Below, piece by piece: positions 46,875 to 57,016 of a stretch of 64,000 nucleotides of DNA. The DNA is from Luminiphilus sp051201685 (GTDB lineage: Bacteria > Pseudomonadota > Gammaproteobacteria > Pseudomonadales > Halieaceae). Position 1 is the stretch's first letter. The number at the start of each line of letters is the position of its first letter. The stretch is from assembly GCF_051201685.1 (NCBI RefSeq), contig NZ_CP179213.1, positions 2,294,001-2,358,000 on the forward strand, written 5' to 3'. Made by a program: the position numbers and the translations under genes. Below the pieces are notes generated by a model that was given only the letters and a program-made list of their open reading frames with translations, was not told where the DNA came from and ran no database searches.

Positions 46875-47912
46875 ATGACCATGAATTTAGCGCCTCTCGA
46901 CCGAGTCAATCTTACCGAGCCATCACCTTGGCGGTTCTGCACAGCACCCTGTATGGATTGGACAGATCGGCATTGTCGACACTTCTGGCGACAGCTCACT
47001 CAGCGAAGTCGGCTTTACACCGAGATGGTAACGACAGGAGCACTTCTTCACGGCGATGTTGATCGGCATTTAGATTATGGCAGCGCAGAACATCCTCTGG
47101 CCTTACAACTGGGTGGAGCAAACCCTCAGGATTTAGCCCAGTGCGCAAAGTTGGCTGCAGCTAGACACTATGATGAAGTTAACCTTAACTGTGGCTGCCC
47201 GTCAGACAGAGTACAGAATGGGCGTTTCGGTGCGTGTCTCATGGCAGAGCCTGAACTTGTTCGCGATTGTGTAGCAGCCATGCGAGAGGCCGTGGAAATA
47301 CCCGTTACCGTCAAGCAGCGCATCGGCATTGATCATCAGGAGAGCTTCGACGAATTATGCGATTTTGTAGGTATTGTCGCCGAGGGCGGATGTAATGTTT
47401 TTATCGTCCATGCCCGAAAAGCTTGGTTGGAAGGTTTATCTCCCAAGCAAAATCGGGAAATCCCCCCGCTTAACTACGCATGGGTCTATGCCCTAAAAAA
47501 GCAATTTCCACATCTAACTATTGTTTTAAATGGCGGCATTCAAAGCCTTGACGAGTGTGAAGCGCACTTGACTGAAGTCGACGGGGTCATGCTTGGCAGA
47601 GCCGCTTACCAGACGCCATGGTTACTGAGCTCCGTCGACTCAAGGCTTTTCGGCGCAAAGGATCCAGCCATCAGTCGAGAGGCCGTTATCGCCGAGCTGT
47701 CTGAATACGTAGACGCCTACCTGAAAAATGGCGGCCGGCTTAACCACGTAACACGACATATACTAGGGCTCTTCCACCAACAACCTGGCGGCCGTCTTTT
47801 TCGCAGGGCACTCAGCGAACAGGCGCACCTAAGCGATGCAGATTCTGGCGTATTACTGGCGGCTTTAGCAGAGGTAACGCAGCGCCATGGTAAAGAATCT
47901 GTGGTTGAATAG
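46875..47912 (+). CDS. dusA: tRNA-dihydrouridine synthase A
   Basis: FMN-dependent enzyme of 345 aa that reduces specific uridines in the D-loop of tRNAs. The active-site segment NLNCGCPSDRVQNGRFGACLM holds the catalytic Cys (C108 in the CPS motif). LQLGGANP and the later GGIQSLDE match DusA. The start at 46875 (MTMNLAP) is used; ATG 46881 is possible. It precedes tal by 48 bp, in the order known for several gammaproteobacteria. Confidence 0.93.
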   Translation: MTMNLAPLDRVNLTEPSPWRFCTAPCMDWTDRHCRHFWRQLTQRSRLYTEMVTTGALLHGDVDRHLDYGSAEHPLALQLGGANPQDLAQCAKLAAARHYDEVNLNCGCPSDRVQNGRFGACLMAEPELVRDCVAAMREAVEIPVTVKQRIGIDHQESFDELCDFVGIVAEGGCNVFIVHARKAWLEGLSPKQNREIPPLNYAWVYALKKQFPHLTIVLNGGIQSLDECEAHLTEVDGVMLGRAAYQTPWLLSSVDSRLFGAKDPAISREAVIAELSEYVDAYLKNGGRLNHVTRHILGLFHQQPGGRLFRRALSEQAHLSDADSGVLLAALAEVTQRHGKESVVE

Positions 47913-47960
47913 CTCCACGACCTTTGTCCGCACAAACACCAACTCACGGATGTAAACATA

Positions 47961-48887
47961 ATGAACAAACTTGACCAACTTCGAGCCATGACTGATGTCG
48001 TGGCTGATACAGGCGACATTGGTGCGATTGAACGGCTGCAACCACAGGATGCGACGACTAATCCGTCTTTGCTGTTGAAAGCAGCACAAATGCCGCGATT
48101 CGAAAACCTGATCGCAACTGTGAAGGCAGGGAAATACTCTGAGTCGGTATCCTGTGATCAATTTTCCGTTGCCGTTGGCGCTGAAATCATCAATTTGATT
48201 CCCGGCAGAATCAGCACGGAGGTTGACGCGCGTCTTTCTTTTGATACTCAGGCTACGGTGTTAAAAGCGCGTGAATTAATGGCTCTATACGACAAACGAG
48301 GCATTGGCAGCGAGCGCATTCTCATCAAAATTGCCGCAACTTGGGAGGGCATTCGCGCGGCAGAGATTCTCGAACGCGAGGGCATTCAGTGCAATTTAAC
48401 GCTGGTTTTTGGCTTTGCTCAAGCTCAGGCCTGTGCCGACGCTGGTGTTTTCCTGATTTCGCCCTTTGTGGGACGGATTCTTGACTGGTACTTAGCGAAC
48501 ACCGACCTCAAAGTGACGCAACCAAGCGAAGACCCAGGTGTGCAGTCTGTGATTCGAATATACGACCACTACAAAAACCATGGCTATGACACCGTTGTTA
48601 TGGGAGCTAGTTTCCGCAACGTCGGTGAAGTAGAGGCCTTGGCCGGCTGCGACCGCCTTACAATAAGCCCAGATCTAATGGAAGCCATGAGCGAAAACCA
48701 TGACACGTTGGCAAGAGCACTGATGCCGACGACTAGCACCCTGAATGCTCCCCCCCCGTTGACCGAGGAAGGATTTCGCTGGCAGACCAATGAAGATGCC
48801 ATGGTGACTGATAAGCTCTCAGATGGTATCCGGCGATTTGCTGCAGATCAGGTGAGCCTAGAACACATACTATTGAGAGATCATTGA
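47961..48887 (+). CDS. tal: Transaldolase
   Basis: Pentose-phosphate enzyme of 308 aa transferring a dihydroxyacetone unit. The N-terminal MNKLDQLRAMTDVVADTGD...DATTNPSLLLKAA and the Schiff-base lysine in ILIKIAATWEGI (K123) are diagnostic of the TalB group. It should act as a homodimer in the cytoplasm. Its end overlaps the converging STAS gene by 7 bp (48881-48887). Confidence 0.95.
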   Translation: MNKLDQLRAMTDVVADTGDIGAIERLQPQDATTNPSLLLKAAQMPRFENLIATVKAGKYSESVSCDQFSVAVGAEIINLIPGRISTEVDARLSFDTQATVLKARELMALYDKRGIGSERILIKIAATWEGIRAAEILEREGIQCNLTLVFGFAQAQACADAGVFLISPFVGRILDWYLANTDLKVTQPSEDPGVQSVIRIYDHYKNHGYDTVVMGASFRNVGEVEALAGCDRLTISPDLMEAMSENHDTLARALMPTTSTLNAPPPLTEEGFRWQTNEDAMVTDKLSDGIRRFAADQVSLEHILLRDH

Positions 48888-49360
48888 GCCTCTAGGGTCA
48901 TGACCAAGTTTTGAAATGCGTCATGATTTGCTTCATTGAGACCCATCAGCGTGCGGTGCGCTTCAATAACCTTGAGACGCACTTCATCTTCGCTCGCATT
49001 TCGTGCGGGTAAATCGCGACAGCACTCCATATCGCACCTTTCACTACGAACTTCAAAAAGCTGACTGAAACCCATAGCTTGTAACAGCCGATCGATACTG
49101 GGGTCGCAGCTGAAAATCGCAGGTTTAAATCCAAACTTTGCCTTGGTGCTGATTGCGAGCTTGGCGAGCATTCCAAGGGTTGTGCTATCCAGCCCCGTCG
49201 CCTCTGTCACATCAACCCAAACAGACAGAAAATCGGGCTCTGAAAACATATTTTCAAAATACTCATCGAGAGCAGTGCACATGACCAAGCGTACATCACC
49301 CTGCAGCTTAAGAACGTGTGCTCCCCCATTACTCCCCGCTCGGATTTGGCAATCGCTCAA
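48881..49360 (-). CDS. STAS-domain anti-sigma-factor antagonist
   Basis: Protein of 159 aa with an N-terminal STAS domain (residues 1-105). The phospho-acceptor region is GLDSTTLGML (S59 in the DSS position), so switching by phosphorylation is plausible. The C-terminal 50 residues, with the acidic NASEDEVRLKVIEAHR segment, are of unknown function. The start is TTG at 49360, overlapping the phosphatase stop as TTGA, giving translational coupling. With the phosphatase upstream it forms a partner-switching pair. No anti-sigma kinase gene is adjacent. Confidence 0.9.
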   Translation of the reverse strand: MSDCQIRAGSNGGAHVLKLQGDVRLVMCTALDEYFENMFSEPDFLSVWVDVTEATGLDSTTLGMLAKLAISTKAKFGFKPAIFSCDPSIDRLLQAMGFSQLFEVRSERCDMECCRDLPARNASEDEVRLKVIEAHRTLMGLNEANHDAFQNLVMTLEAQ

Positions 49361-50556
49361 CTGAAGCCTCGCGTTATAAACAAAGCGGCTACATCATCAG
49401 GAAGATGATTTGGATCTACCGTCTCTAAGCCCAGTCTCATTGCAAGTGACCTAGGGCTCTCCAAAGGTCCCTCCAAGCGGCTTAGAAGTAGCGCTTCCTT
49501 TTCAATTAAGTTGCCACTACCCAAAAGCTCAAGAATGCCATCAGACAGCAAGCCCAGCACAAAATGATCAGGCAACACGATCTGATGCTGGGTGTAACAT
49601 GCGTCGGGGATGAGTCCTACTGGAGGTCCCTCCCCCTCTAAATACCGAATACCATCCCCGTCCAGCAGCACGGGGTGAGGAAGATGTCCCGCCACACTGT
49701 ACGTGAGCTGATGTGTTTTCACATTTAAGACGCCTACTATCATCGTTGCGTATTTATTAATCACCAACTCTAGCAATTCGTGATTAGCAAATTCCAGCAT
49801 TTTACGAGGACTTACTACAGCATAGTCGCCTTGGCGCAAAAAGTCGGATCGCTTTCGCGCGAAGAGATTTTTTAACAGTACTGTCGCGAAAGCTGATGAG
49901 CTTCCGTGTCCAGACACATCGGCTAGAAAGAATACAATTTCATCATCACCGACGCTGAAGTAGTCAGTGAAGTCTCCGCTAAGATAAAGAGAGGGAACGA
50001 TGGTGTGACTAAACCAATAGTCCCCCTTGTGGAGAGCACCCGAGGGCAGCAAAGCTCTTTGAACCTGGCGGCCAGCCTGCTGGTCTTGCTCCAAAACTCG
50101 TAGGGAATGGCGAAGCTCAGTATTGCTGCGTTCGACGTCTTCTTTGCTAGCTTTCAGTTCTCGCTGCAAGTGCCGATGGTTAACACATCGCTCTATCGAG
50201 CGCTTTAAAAGCCCCGGACGCGTCCTAGGCCTAACAAAAAAGTCGGTGGCACCAAGACCCAACGCGGTTTTCATCGAGTCAACGTCTTGCTCATCAGCAA
50301 TAACAATGACCGGCACCTGCACATCGAAGTTGCGCATGGCTCTGCGTACAGAGGCCCATGACACATTAGAAAGACCCGCATGACAAAGCACACAGTCCCA
50401 CGGGCTTTCGGGACCCAGCGCACCTTCCAAATCGGGCACCTCGTTAGCCACATCAAACTGAAAATCCGCCATTTCTAGGATATCGACTAAATGCTTCGCC
50501 CTCGCTAACTGATCATCAACAATCAGTACGCTCCTAGCATCAGTATCACTGCTCAT
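49357..50556 (-). CDS. PP2C-type phosphatase with degenerate receiver domain
   Basis: Protein of 399 aa: receiver-like domain (1-125), linker coiled coil (125-165), and SpoIIE/RsbU-type serine phosphatase (180-399). In the receiver, the acidic pair D14 D15 is present, but the phospho-acceptor Asp is replaced by His at 59 in WDCVLCHAGL, and the conserved Lys is Arg (FFVRPR), so phosphotransfer is unlikely. The phosphatase metal motifs are SGDFTDYF (D195), LADVSGHG (D213), GLLSDGI and DDVAALFI. It should dephosphorylate the STAS protein encoded immediately downstream. The set resembles HsbR/HsbA of Pseudomonas. Its gene follows mlaA by 24 bp. Confidence 0.92.
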   Translation of the reverse strand: MSSDTDARSVLIVDDQLARAKHLVDILEMADFQFDVANEVPDLEGALGPESPWDCVLCHAGLSNVSWASVRRAMRNFDVQVPVIVIADEQDVDSMKTALGLGATDFFVRPRTRPGLLKRSIERCVNHRHLQRELKASKEDVERSNTELRHSLRVLEQDQQAGRQVQRALLPSGALHKGDYWFSHTIVPSLYLSGDFTDYFSVGDDEIVFFLADVSGHGSSSAFATVLLKNLFARKRSDFLRQGDYAVVSPRKMLEFANHELLELVINKYATMIVGVLNVKTHQLTYSVAGHLPHPVLLDGDGIRYLEGEGPPVGLIPDACYTQHQIVLPDHFVLGLLSDGILELLGSGNLIEKEALLLSRLEGPLESPRSLAMRLGLETVDPNHLPDDVAALFITRGFS

Positions 50557-50580
50557 GAATTGGGCCTGTTGTTAAGGCCT

Positions 50581-51291
50581 TCAGAGATCGTCTCCTTCCC
50601 AGTCTTCGTCAAACTCGGAAAAATCATCGGACACGGCACCATCATTAGTTAGCAGCTCGCGACGCTGCATATAAGCATCTCTGAGAAAGATATATTGATC
50701 CCCAGATAGCAATTCGTCCGCGCCCAACAGGGCAGCGCGAATGTCCACTAAAGATATAGCCCTGAGTCCCCATTGCGCGTCCCGACCACCGATTTGGCCT
50801 GTGGGTGAGGCATAGGCATCAAACAGTGTTCCTGCGGTGCCACGCAAAGTACTGGGGCCCAAGAAAGGCAACATGACAAAGGGGCCTTGCGCAACACCCC
50901 AAGTCGCCAGAGTATGTCCAAAGTCTGTTTGATATTGCGGAATTTCCATGTGGCTAGCGACATCAAAAACACCGAAAAATCCCAGCGTTGAGTTAACAGC
51001 AACGCGTCCTAGATTGTTAGCGCCATACGTGAAACGCCCTTGAAGGAACGCATTGAGAGCCGCATTGACGTCGATCAAATTTCTAAAGAAATTGTTGACG
51101 CCCATCCTAGCTGGCGTAGGTAGAACTGCCTCGTAACCGACCGCGATAGGTCTGACTACATATTTGTCAGCGCCATTATTGAACCCATAGATGGCTCGGT
51201 TGAAGCCTTCCAGTGGGTCCTCTGTAGCGTACGCTGAAGCGCCAACAAAAGACGTCGTCAGCAATACCCAAGCGAATAAACTATTACGCAT
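50581..51291 (-). CDS. mlaA: MlaA/VacJ-family phospholipid-transport protein
   Basis: Outer-membrane lipid-asymmetry component of 236 aa. The ATG at 51291 with GAGGGG upstream gives a signal MRNSLFAWVLLTTSFVGASAYA. Diagnostic EDPLEGFNRAIYGFNNGADKYVVRPIA and LGFFGVFDVASHM are present. There is no cysteine in the signal region, so it appears not to be a lipoprotein as in E. coli; the acidic tail (DEDWEGDD) is also unusual. It precedes the receiver/PP2C gene in the same run, an order known from Pseudomonas. Confidence 0.93.
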   Translation of the reverse strand: MRNSLFAWVLLTTSFVGASAYATEDPLEGFNRAIYGFNNGADKYVVRPIAVGYEAVLPTPARMGVNNFFRNLIDVNAALNAFLQGRFTYGANNLGRVAVNSTLGFFGVFDVASHMEIPQYQTDFGHTLATWGVAQGPFVMLPFLGPSTLRGTAGTLFDAYASPTGQIGGRDAQWGLRAISLVDIRAALLGADELLSGDQYIFLRDAYMQRRELLTNDGAVSDDFSEFDEDWEGDDL

Positions 51292-51436
51292 TAGCCCCTC
51301 TTTTGCTTTGCCCCATGTCAGGAAAGTTGACACCAAAAAGTGTAATGGAGCAGACACTATCAAACCTAAGGCATCGCTACGAGGGTGAGGTAACAAATAC
51401 ACTAGATCTGTTGGTATTGACCTTACGCATCAAGGG

Positions 51437-54400
51437 TTACCTTGGGTTCTCAATTAGCCAACTTTTTACTTTTTGCCATTGTTCGTCGAGGCGTTTCGCA
51501 GAAACGGGCAAACGCGTCCCCAACTGCTGCGCAAAAAGCGAAACTCGAAATTCCTCCAGCATCCATCGATATTGCATAGCAGGGGGAGATAAGGAGGCGA
51601 GGCCTGGATAGCCTTTAGCGGCCTCCTCCAATCGTGTCAGACTGGGTTGCAGTAATCGCAAACTCTTTTGATCTTTTTCGGTTTGCCCATTGAGCCGTTG
51701 AATACGATGTAATAAAGCTTTGCCGTAACGCGGATACTGCTCAAGCCAATAGGCCGGGTTCATTACCATGAAACCCGGCTCCAATAGATACTGAATTTGC
51801 CCTGCGATATCGGCTCTTGCCGCCGAAAACTCCACCTTTTTGAGTTGATTGAGGAGATTTTGGGCTTCAGCAAGGGGTTGCAAGAAGTTGATCATTAGCT
51901 GCTCTTTATTAAGGGCCATGGGTACCCATTGACCTTTCGCTGAGTTAACACTTTGAGTGAATGACGGCTCGTCTCGAGGCAGGGTTTCACCCCAAATCTC
52001 GAGCAGGCTCGACATAATCGTCTCACGCACCAACCCAACTCGATCTAGTCCACTGCCCGCTAATGCCAGGGAAGCTTTATTGTCGGCAAACAGTTGCTTG
52101 CGCAGATATTTTACCGTCTGGCTGCTGCAAGTCATCGCTAGGGCCGCAACGCCACGTCTATGCAATAAGGTTGCATCTGGCTGATAATCATGGAGCTCAA
52201 TGGCCACACGATCGCCGTGATCTACCAAGGCAGGAAATCGCTCCACTTTCATACCCGCCGCTGTTGTGCGCCAGACACTGGGCAGCTCGCCGAAGGTCCA
52301 GCTTTTAACCTGATGTTGTGCGGGGGAATTAGCGGGCTCGCTGGACTCCTCCTTCCCCGCTCCATCACGAAATTGCGCCACCAGCGCTGCCATATCTCGA
52401 CCTTGGGCCAGCAATTTTCCTCTTTCATCGACCACTCTGATATTGGCCCTATAAAACTCAGATAACCCTTGGATATCCCAGTCCTCATCAGCGATAACAA
52501 CGCCACGAGTTTTGCGCAACGCAGCCGCTAGTGCTGAGCAAAGCGCCACGTCATCGGATTGCATCGATGCCAGTGCCGCATCAACAACATCCGGCACTGG
52601 CACCAATTGTTTGCGGCTAGCTTTGGGCAGGCCTTTAACCAAAGCAATACATTTTTCTCTCAGCAATCCTGAAACCAGCCACTCAAACCGATAGCGTGGG
52701 GCACGGTTCAGTAAGGGCAATGGGACTGTCACCGAGATTCCATCATTTTCTCGGCCTGGCTCAAAACAGTACTTCAAGCGGTAAGTCGTATCTCGCCACT
52801 CCAGCTCAGAGGGGAATTGATCCGCAACCGCCTCACCGGGATCTCGAGTAAGAATCTGTGACTGATCGAGCCGAAGCTGTTTATCGTCCGCCAGCTGGTT
52901 AATCCACTTTTCGAGGCTGCTGGCGCTAACACAGTGATCAGGAATTCGTTCTGCATAAAAATTAAAGAGTGCTTGCTCGTCAACGAGCAGGTCTCGACGG
53001 CGAGTCCGTGATTCAAGATCTTGAACCGCTCTAATGGCATTCAGATTCGCCTTGAGAAACCCGGGCGGTTTCCGATAATTGCCCAAGACCAAACCGTCTC
53101 TGATAAAAATTTCTCGTGCTACCACTGAATTGACATCGCCGAAATGGATCCGATGACCGTCACTAATCGTGAGCCCATAAAGTGTCACTCGCTCGACAGC
53201 CATGACTCGACCGGAACGCATCTGCCACGCTGGCTCATAATGGTGACGCTTGAGAATCTGGGGATTGATTCGAAGCAACCATTTGGGGTCTATAGCGGCG
53301 CACTGCCTGGCATAAACTTGTGAGGTTTCGACAACTTCGGCTGCGACCAGCCACTTCGGTGGTTTTTTATGGAGAACTGACCCCGGGAATATCTGGACCT
53401 GCCTGTTGCGAGTGGCATTATACTTTCTACCCTCGTCGAGTTGAGCGACTTGCCCTAACAATCCTGACAGCAGCGCTTTATGGACCCCCTCAAAATCTGT
53501 CTCATCATTGAGTTCAACACGCGGTCGCAGTTGTACCTGCCTGCACGCAATGACCAGCTGAGCATGAACCTCCCGCCACTCTCGCAGACGCAGAAATGAC
53601 AAAAATTCGCGCTGGCATAACTTTCGGAATTGATTTTGAGACAGCGCTTGCCGCTGCTCTTCGTAATACTTCCACAAATTTAGCCACGATAAAAAATCGG
53701 AACGCGGATGATTAAACCGAGCGTGGGCTTGATCTGCCTGAGCACGCTTTTCCGCTGGCCTGTCTCTGGGATCTTGGACTGCGAGGGCACTGACTACCAC
53801 CAAAACTTCTTCTAGACACTTTAGCTCACCGGCTGCATGAACCATCCGTGCCAACTTGGGATCGACTGGCAATCTGGCCATTTTTCGCCCCAATGCAGTC
53901 AACTTACCTCGCGCTGAAATAGCACCCAACTCCTCGAGAAGCCGCTGGCCATCGCGCACCATTTTTCCTTCTGGCGGGTCCACAAAAGGAAATTTTTGAA
54001 CCTCGCCCAAACCCAGCTCCAGCATTTTCAATACAACGGCAGCAAGGTTAGTTCGTAAAATTTCTGGGTCGGTAAATTCCGGCCTCGCCAAAAAATCCTG
54101 CTCACTGTACAGGCGTAAACACACACCCGCCGCCACTCGCCCACAACGACCTTTGCGTTGATCTGCACTCGACTGGGAAATACGTTCTACTGGCAGTCGC
54201 TGTAGGCGAGTGCGATGGCTGTAGCGACTCACACGAGCAGTACCGGGATCAATAACGTAGCGAATGCCAGGAACCGTCAAAGAAGTTTCGGCAACGTTTG
54301 TTGCCAACACGACCCGCATGCCACTGCCTGTAGGTTTAAACACCCGATTCTGCTCAGCGGCACTAAGGCGAGCATAAAGCGGTAAAATTTGCCGCCGGTC

Positions 54401-55180
54401 ATCCCCTTTTAGGCGACGGGAAAGATCACGGATTTCGCGCTCTCCAGGCAGGAAAACTAGGACATCACCTCTGGGGCCAAAATTCTCCGCAACAATGCCA
54501 TCAACAGCGCGCACGATCTGGTCCTCAACGCCGTCCTCCGCATCGTCCGAGTCACCTAGGTAATGTACTTCAACCGGGAATAAACGCCCAGAAACCTCAA
54601 TGATGGGTGCATTGTTGAAGTGTTGGGAAAAACGATCAACATCAATAGTAGCCGAGGTGATAATAACCTTGAGATCTGGCCTTTTGGGCAGCAACGTTCG
54701 GAGATAACCCAAAATAAAGTCGATGTTGAGGCTTCGCTCGTGGGCCTCGTCAATGATCAGTGTGTCGTAGTCGCGTAACTCACGGTCTCGCTGCAATTCC
54801 GCAAGCAGGATACCGTCAGTCATAAGTTTGATGGCCGTACTTTGTGCCACAGAATCGTTGAAGCGAACTTTATAGCCCACCAACCCCCCCAACTCTGAGC
54901 CCAGTTCGTCAGCAATACGCTCTGCGACCCTACGTGCAGCCAAGCGTCTGGGTTGGGTGTGCCCTATCCGGGCCTCTTGCCCTCTTCCCAACTCAAGACA
55001 AATTTTCGGTATCTGCGTCGTTTTACCCGAACCGGTCTCGCCAGCAATAATGACAACTTGATGCTGTTTTATCGCCTCACGAATTTCCTCACGACGTTCA
55101 CAAACCGGCAAATCGTCGGGGAAATGGATTGGCTTAGGAATAATGCGGACCGGAGCATCTTTCATCTTTTCAGGCATCAA
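51437..55180 (-). CDS. hrpA: ATP-dependent RNA helicase HrpA (DEAH box)
   Basis: Large helicase of 1247 aa. Walker A GETGSGKT (47-54), DEAH (144-147), SATI motif, and motif VI QRKGRCGRVAAG follow in order. C-terminal OB-fold and HrpA-specific regions extend past residue 600 (LLSGLLGQVAQLD). HrpA rescues stalled ribosomes and processes mRNA in E. coli. Length is close to that of the E. coli protein (about 1300). Its gene follows fadD by 21 bp. Confidence 0.95.
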   Translation of the reverse strand: MMPEKMKDAPVRIIPKPIHFPDDLPVCERREEIREAIKQHQVVIIAGETGSGKTTQIPKICLELGRGQEARIGHTQPRRLAARRVAERIADELGSELGGLVGYKVRFNDSVAQSTAIKLMTDGILLAELQRDRELRDYDTLIIDEAHERSLNIDFILGYLRTLLPKRPDLKVIITSATIDVDRFSQHFNNAPIIEVSGRLFPVEVHYLGDSDDAEDGVEDQIVRAVDGIVAENFGPRGDVLVFLPGEREIRDLSRRLKGDDRRQILPLYARLSAAEQNRVFKPTGSGMRVVLATNVAETSLTVPGIRYVIDPGTARVSRYSHRTRLQRLPVERISQSSADQRKGRCGRVAAGVCLRLYSEQDFLARPEFTDPEILRTNLAAVVLKMLELGLGEVQKFPFVDPPEGKMVRDGQRLLEELGAISARGKLTALGRKMARLPVDPKLARMVHAAGELKCLEEVLVVVSALAVQDPRDRPAEKRAQADQAHARFNHPRSDFLSWLNLWKYYEEQRQALSQNQFRKLCQREFLSFLRLREWREVHAQLVIACRQVQLRPRVELNDETDFEGVHKALLSGLLGQVAQLDEGRKYNATRNRQVQIFPGSVLHKKPPKWLVAAEVVETSQVYARQCAAIDPKWLLRINPQILKRHHYEPAWQMRSGRVMAVERVTLYGLTISDGHRIHFGDVNSVVAREIFIRDGLVLGNYRKPPGFLKANLNAIRAVQDLESRTRRRDLLVDEQALFNFYAERIPDHCVSASSLEKWINQLADDKQLRLDQSQILTRDPGEAVADQFPSELEWRDTTYRLKYCFEPGRENDGISVTVPLPLLNRAPRYRFEWLVSGLLREKCIALVKGLPKASRKQLVPVPDVVDAALASMQSDDVALCSALAAALRKTRGVVIADEDWDIQGLSEFYRANIRVVDERGKLLAQGRDMAALVAQFRDGAGKEESSEPANSPAQHQVKSWTFGELPSVWRTTAAGMKVERFPALVDHGDRVAIELHDYQPDATLLHRRGVAALAMTCSSQTVKYLRKQLFADNKASLALAGSGLDRVGLVRETIMSSLLEIWGETLPRDEPSFTQSVNSAKGQWVPMALNKEQLMINFLQPLAEAQNLLNQLKKVEFSAARADIAGQIQYLLEPGFMVMNPAYWLEQYPRYGKALLHRIQRLNGQTEKDQKSLRLLQPSLTRLEEAAKGYPGLASLSPPAMQYRWMLEEFRVSLFAQQLGTRLPVSAKRLDEQWQKVKSWLIENPR

Positions 55181-55201
55181 AATTACTGATCAAAACAGCG
55201 A

Positions 55202-56884
55202 TCAAGCTGATTCTCGCAGCTCCCGACGCAACACCTTTCCAACGTTCGTTTTCGGCAATTCGTCGCGAAATTCGATGTGTCTAGGGATTTTATATCCCGT
55301 TAACTGCGTTCTACAAAAATCCTTTAACGCTGCCTCGGTCAGTGCTGGATCTTTAAGAATCACAAACATTTTGATCACCTCACCGCTCTTCGAATCGGGA
55401 ATACCCACAGCAGCGCATTCCAAGACTCCGGGGTGTTTGCTGACAACATCCTCTAGCTCATTGGGGTAAACGTTAAATCCCGAAACAACAATCATGTCTT
55501 TTTTACGATCAACGATCCTGAGGTAGCCATCAGGATGAATAACCGCGACATCACCAGTTAGAAACCATCCATCGGCATCAATCGCCTCAGCCGTCGCCTC
55601 AGGGCGTTGCCAGTAACCCTGCATGACCTGAGGGCCTCGAATACAGAGCTCTCCAGCATCATCAAATCCCAGCGGCTGATTATCTGCATCGATAACGCGC
55701 ACCTCGGTTTTGGGTACCGGCAAGCCAATGGTGCCCAACTGCTGGGCGCCTCCTGGGTTACCAGTTGCGACGGGCGAAGTCTCTGTAAGTCCATATCCCT
55801 CTGAAACAGGACATTGTGTTAATTGCTCCCAGGCATTGGCAGCGTCTTCAGTGAGGGCCATGCCACCAGAAAACGTCACCTTTAACTCGGTAAAATCTAA
55901 GCTTCTGAAGTTAGCGTCATTGGTCAACGCCACAAATAAGGTATTCAGCCCAAAAAATAGACGGGGGCGGAAGGTCTTGAAGACGTCAACCACCGACTTG
56001 AGATCACGAGGATTGGGAATTAAAACCGTGTGTGCCCCGACGTATAGGGCGTACATAGACGCCGTGAAGGCATAAATGTGATACACCGGAAGCGGCTGCA
56101 CAAAGGTATCACCCAGCCCTTTAAGTTGGTAACTACCAAAGAGCGCATCTGCTTGCAGTACATTAGCCACGAGGTTGCCATGGGACAACATCGCTCCCTT
56201 GGCAACGCCTGTGGTGCCACCGGTGTACTGGAGCATAGCCAAGTCATCTGCCTGCACACGAGCAACCGGTACAGCGGGATGTTTTCGACCAGCTGACAAC
56301 ACGTCCCTGAGCTTTAACGCATTGGGAATCGAAAATGGCGGCACTAATTTTTTAACATACTTGGCAATAAAGTTGATCAAAAAACGTTTGGGTTGTGGGT
56401 GTAAGTCTGCCAACTCGGTTATTACCACCTTTTCAACGCCTGTCCTCGGCAAGACAGCAGCCGCCTGCTGCGCGACATTGGCCTGTACCACGAGTAGCTT
56501 CACCCCAGCATCGTTAAATTGATGCTCAATTTCTCGTTCTGTGTAGAGTGGGTTGGTGTTGACTACGACCATACCCGCACGCAGTGCGCCCAATACAACG
56601 ACAAAATATTGGATGAGGTTGGGCATCTGAACAGCGATTCTGTCGCCCGTTGCTAAGCCAGATTCATGGGACAACCAAGCGGCAAAATTTCCAGCGAGGA
56701 CATCCAGTTCGCGATAACTCAAGGAATGCCCCAAGCTAGTACAAGCCGTGGCATTTTCATGCCTTTTTAAAGCATCGTCGAATAACGCAATGATGTTGGG
56801 AAATGCTTGAGTGTTGATATCAGTAGGGATTTCCAAGGCAGTGAGCCGATCCGCAATAACTTGGTTAATATCTGCCTGCGTCAT
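55202..56884 (-). CDS. fadD: Long-chain fatty acid-CoA ligase
   Basis: Adenylate-forming enzyme of 560 aa activating fatty acids with ATP and CoA. The ATG at 56884 (MTQADINQ) has GAGG upstream and avoids a 23-residue extension. The AMP-binding motif YTGGTTGVAKGAMLSHGN, the A5-like YGLTETSP, TGDVA, and the C-terminal KVLRRELRE are intact. Membrane-associated action is expected, feeding beta-oxidation or lipid synthesis. It is divergent from the MaoC-like gene. Confidence 0.95.
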   Translation of the reverse strand: MTQADINQVIADRLTALEIPTDINTQAFPNIIALFDDALKRHENATACTSLGHSLSYRELDVLAGNFAAWLSHESGLATGDRIAVQMPNLIQYFVVVLGALRAGMVVVNTNPLYTEREIEHQFNDAGVKLLVVQANVAQQAAAVLPRTGVEKVVITELADLHPQPKRFLINFIAKYVKKLVPPFSIPNALKLRDVLSAGRKHPAVPVARVQADDLAMLQYTGGTTGVAKGAMLSHGNLVANVLQADALFGSYQLKGLGDTFVQPLPVYHIYAFTASMYALYVGAHTVLIPNPRDLKSVVDVFKTFRPRLFFGLNTLFVALTNDANFRSLDFTELKVTFSGGMALTEDAANAWEQLTQCPVSEGYGLTETSPVATGNPGGAQQLGTIGLPVPKTEVRVIDADNQPLGFDDAGELCIRGPQVMQGYWQRPEATAEAIDADGWFLTGDVAVIHPDGYLRIVDRKKDMIVVSGFNVYPNELEDVVSKHPGVLECAAVGIPDSKSGEVIKMFVILKDPALTEAALKDFCRTQLTGYKIPRHIEFRDELPKTNVGKVLRRELRESA

Positions 56885-57016
56885 AAAATCCTCAGTTAAA
56901 TTATAAAAAATAGGTTGGATCGCATCATGTTGTCTTGCGTGCCACGGGGTCAACCTGCCACCCTTACAACTTCAGTAACATTTACAGTTCAAAGTGCTTC
57001 AAATTAGGAGAACGGT

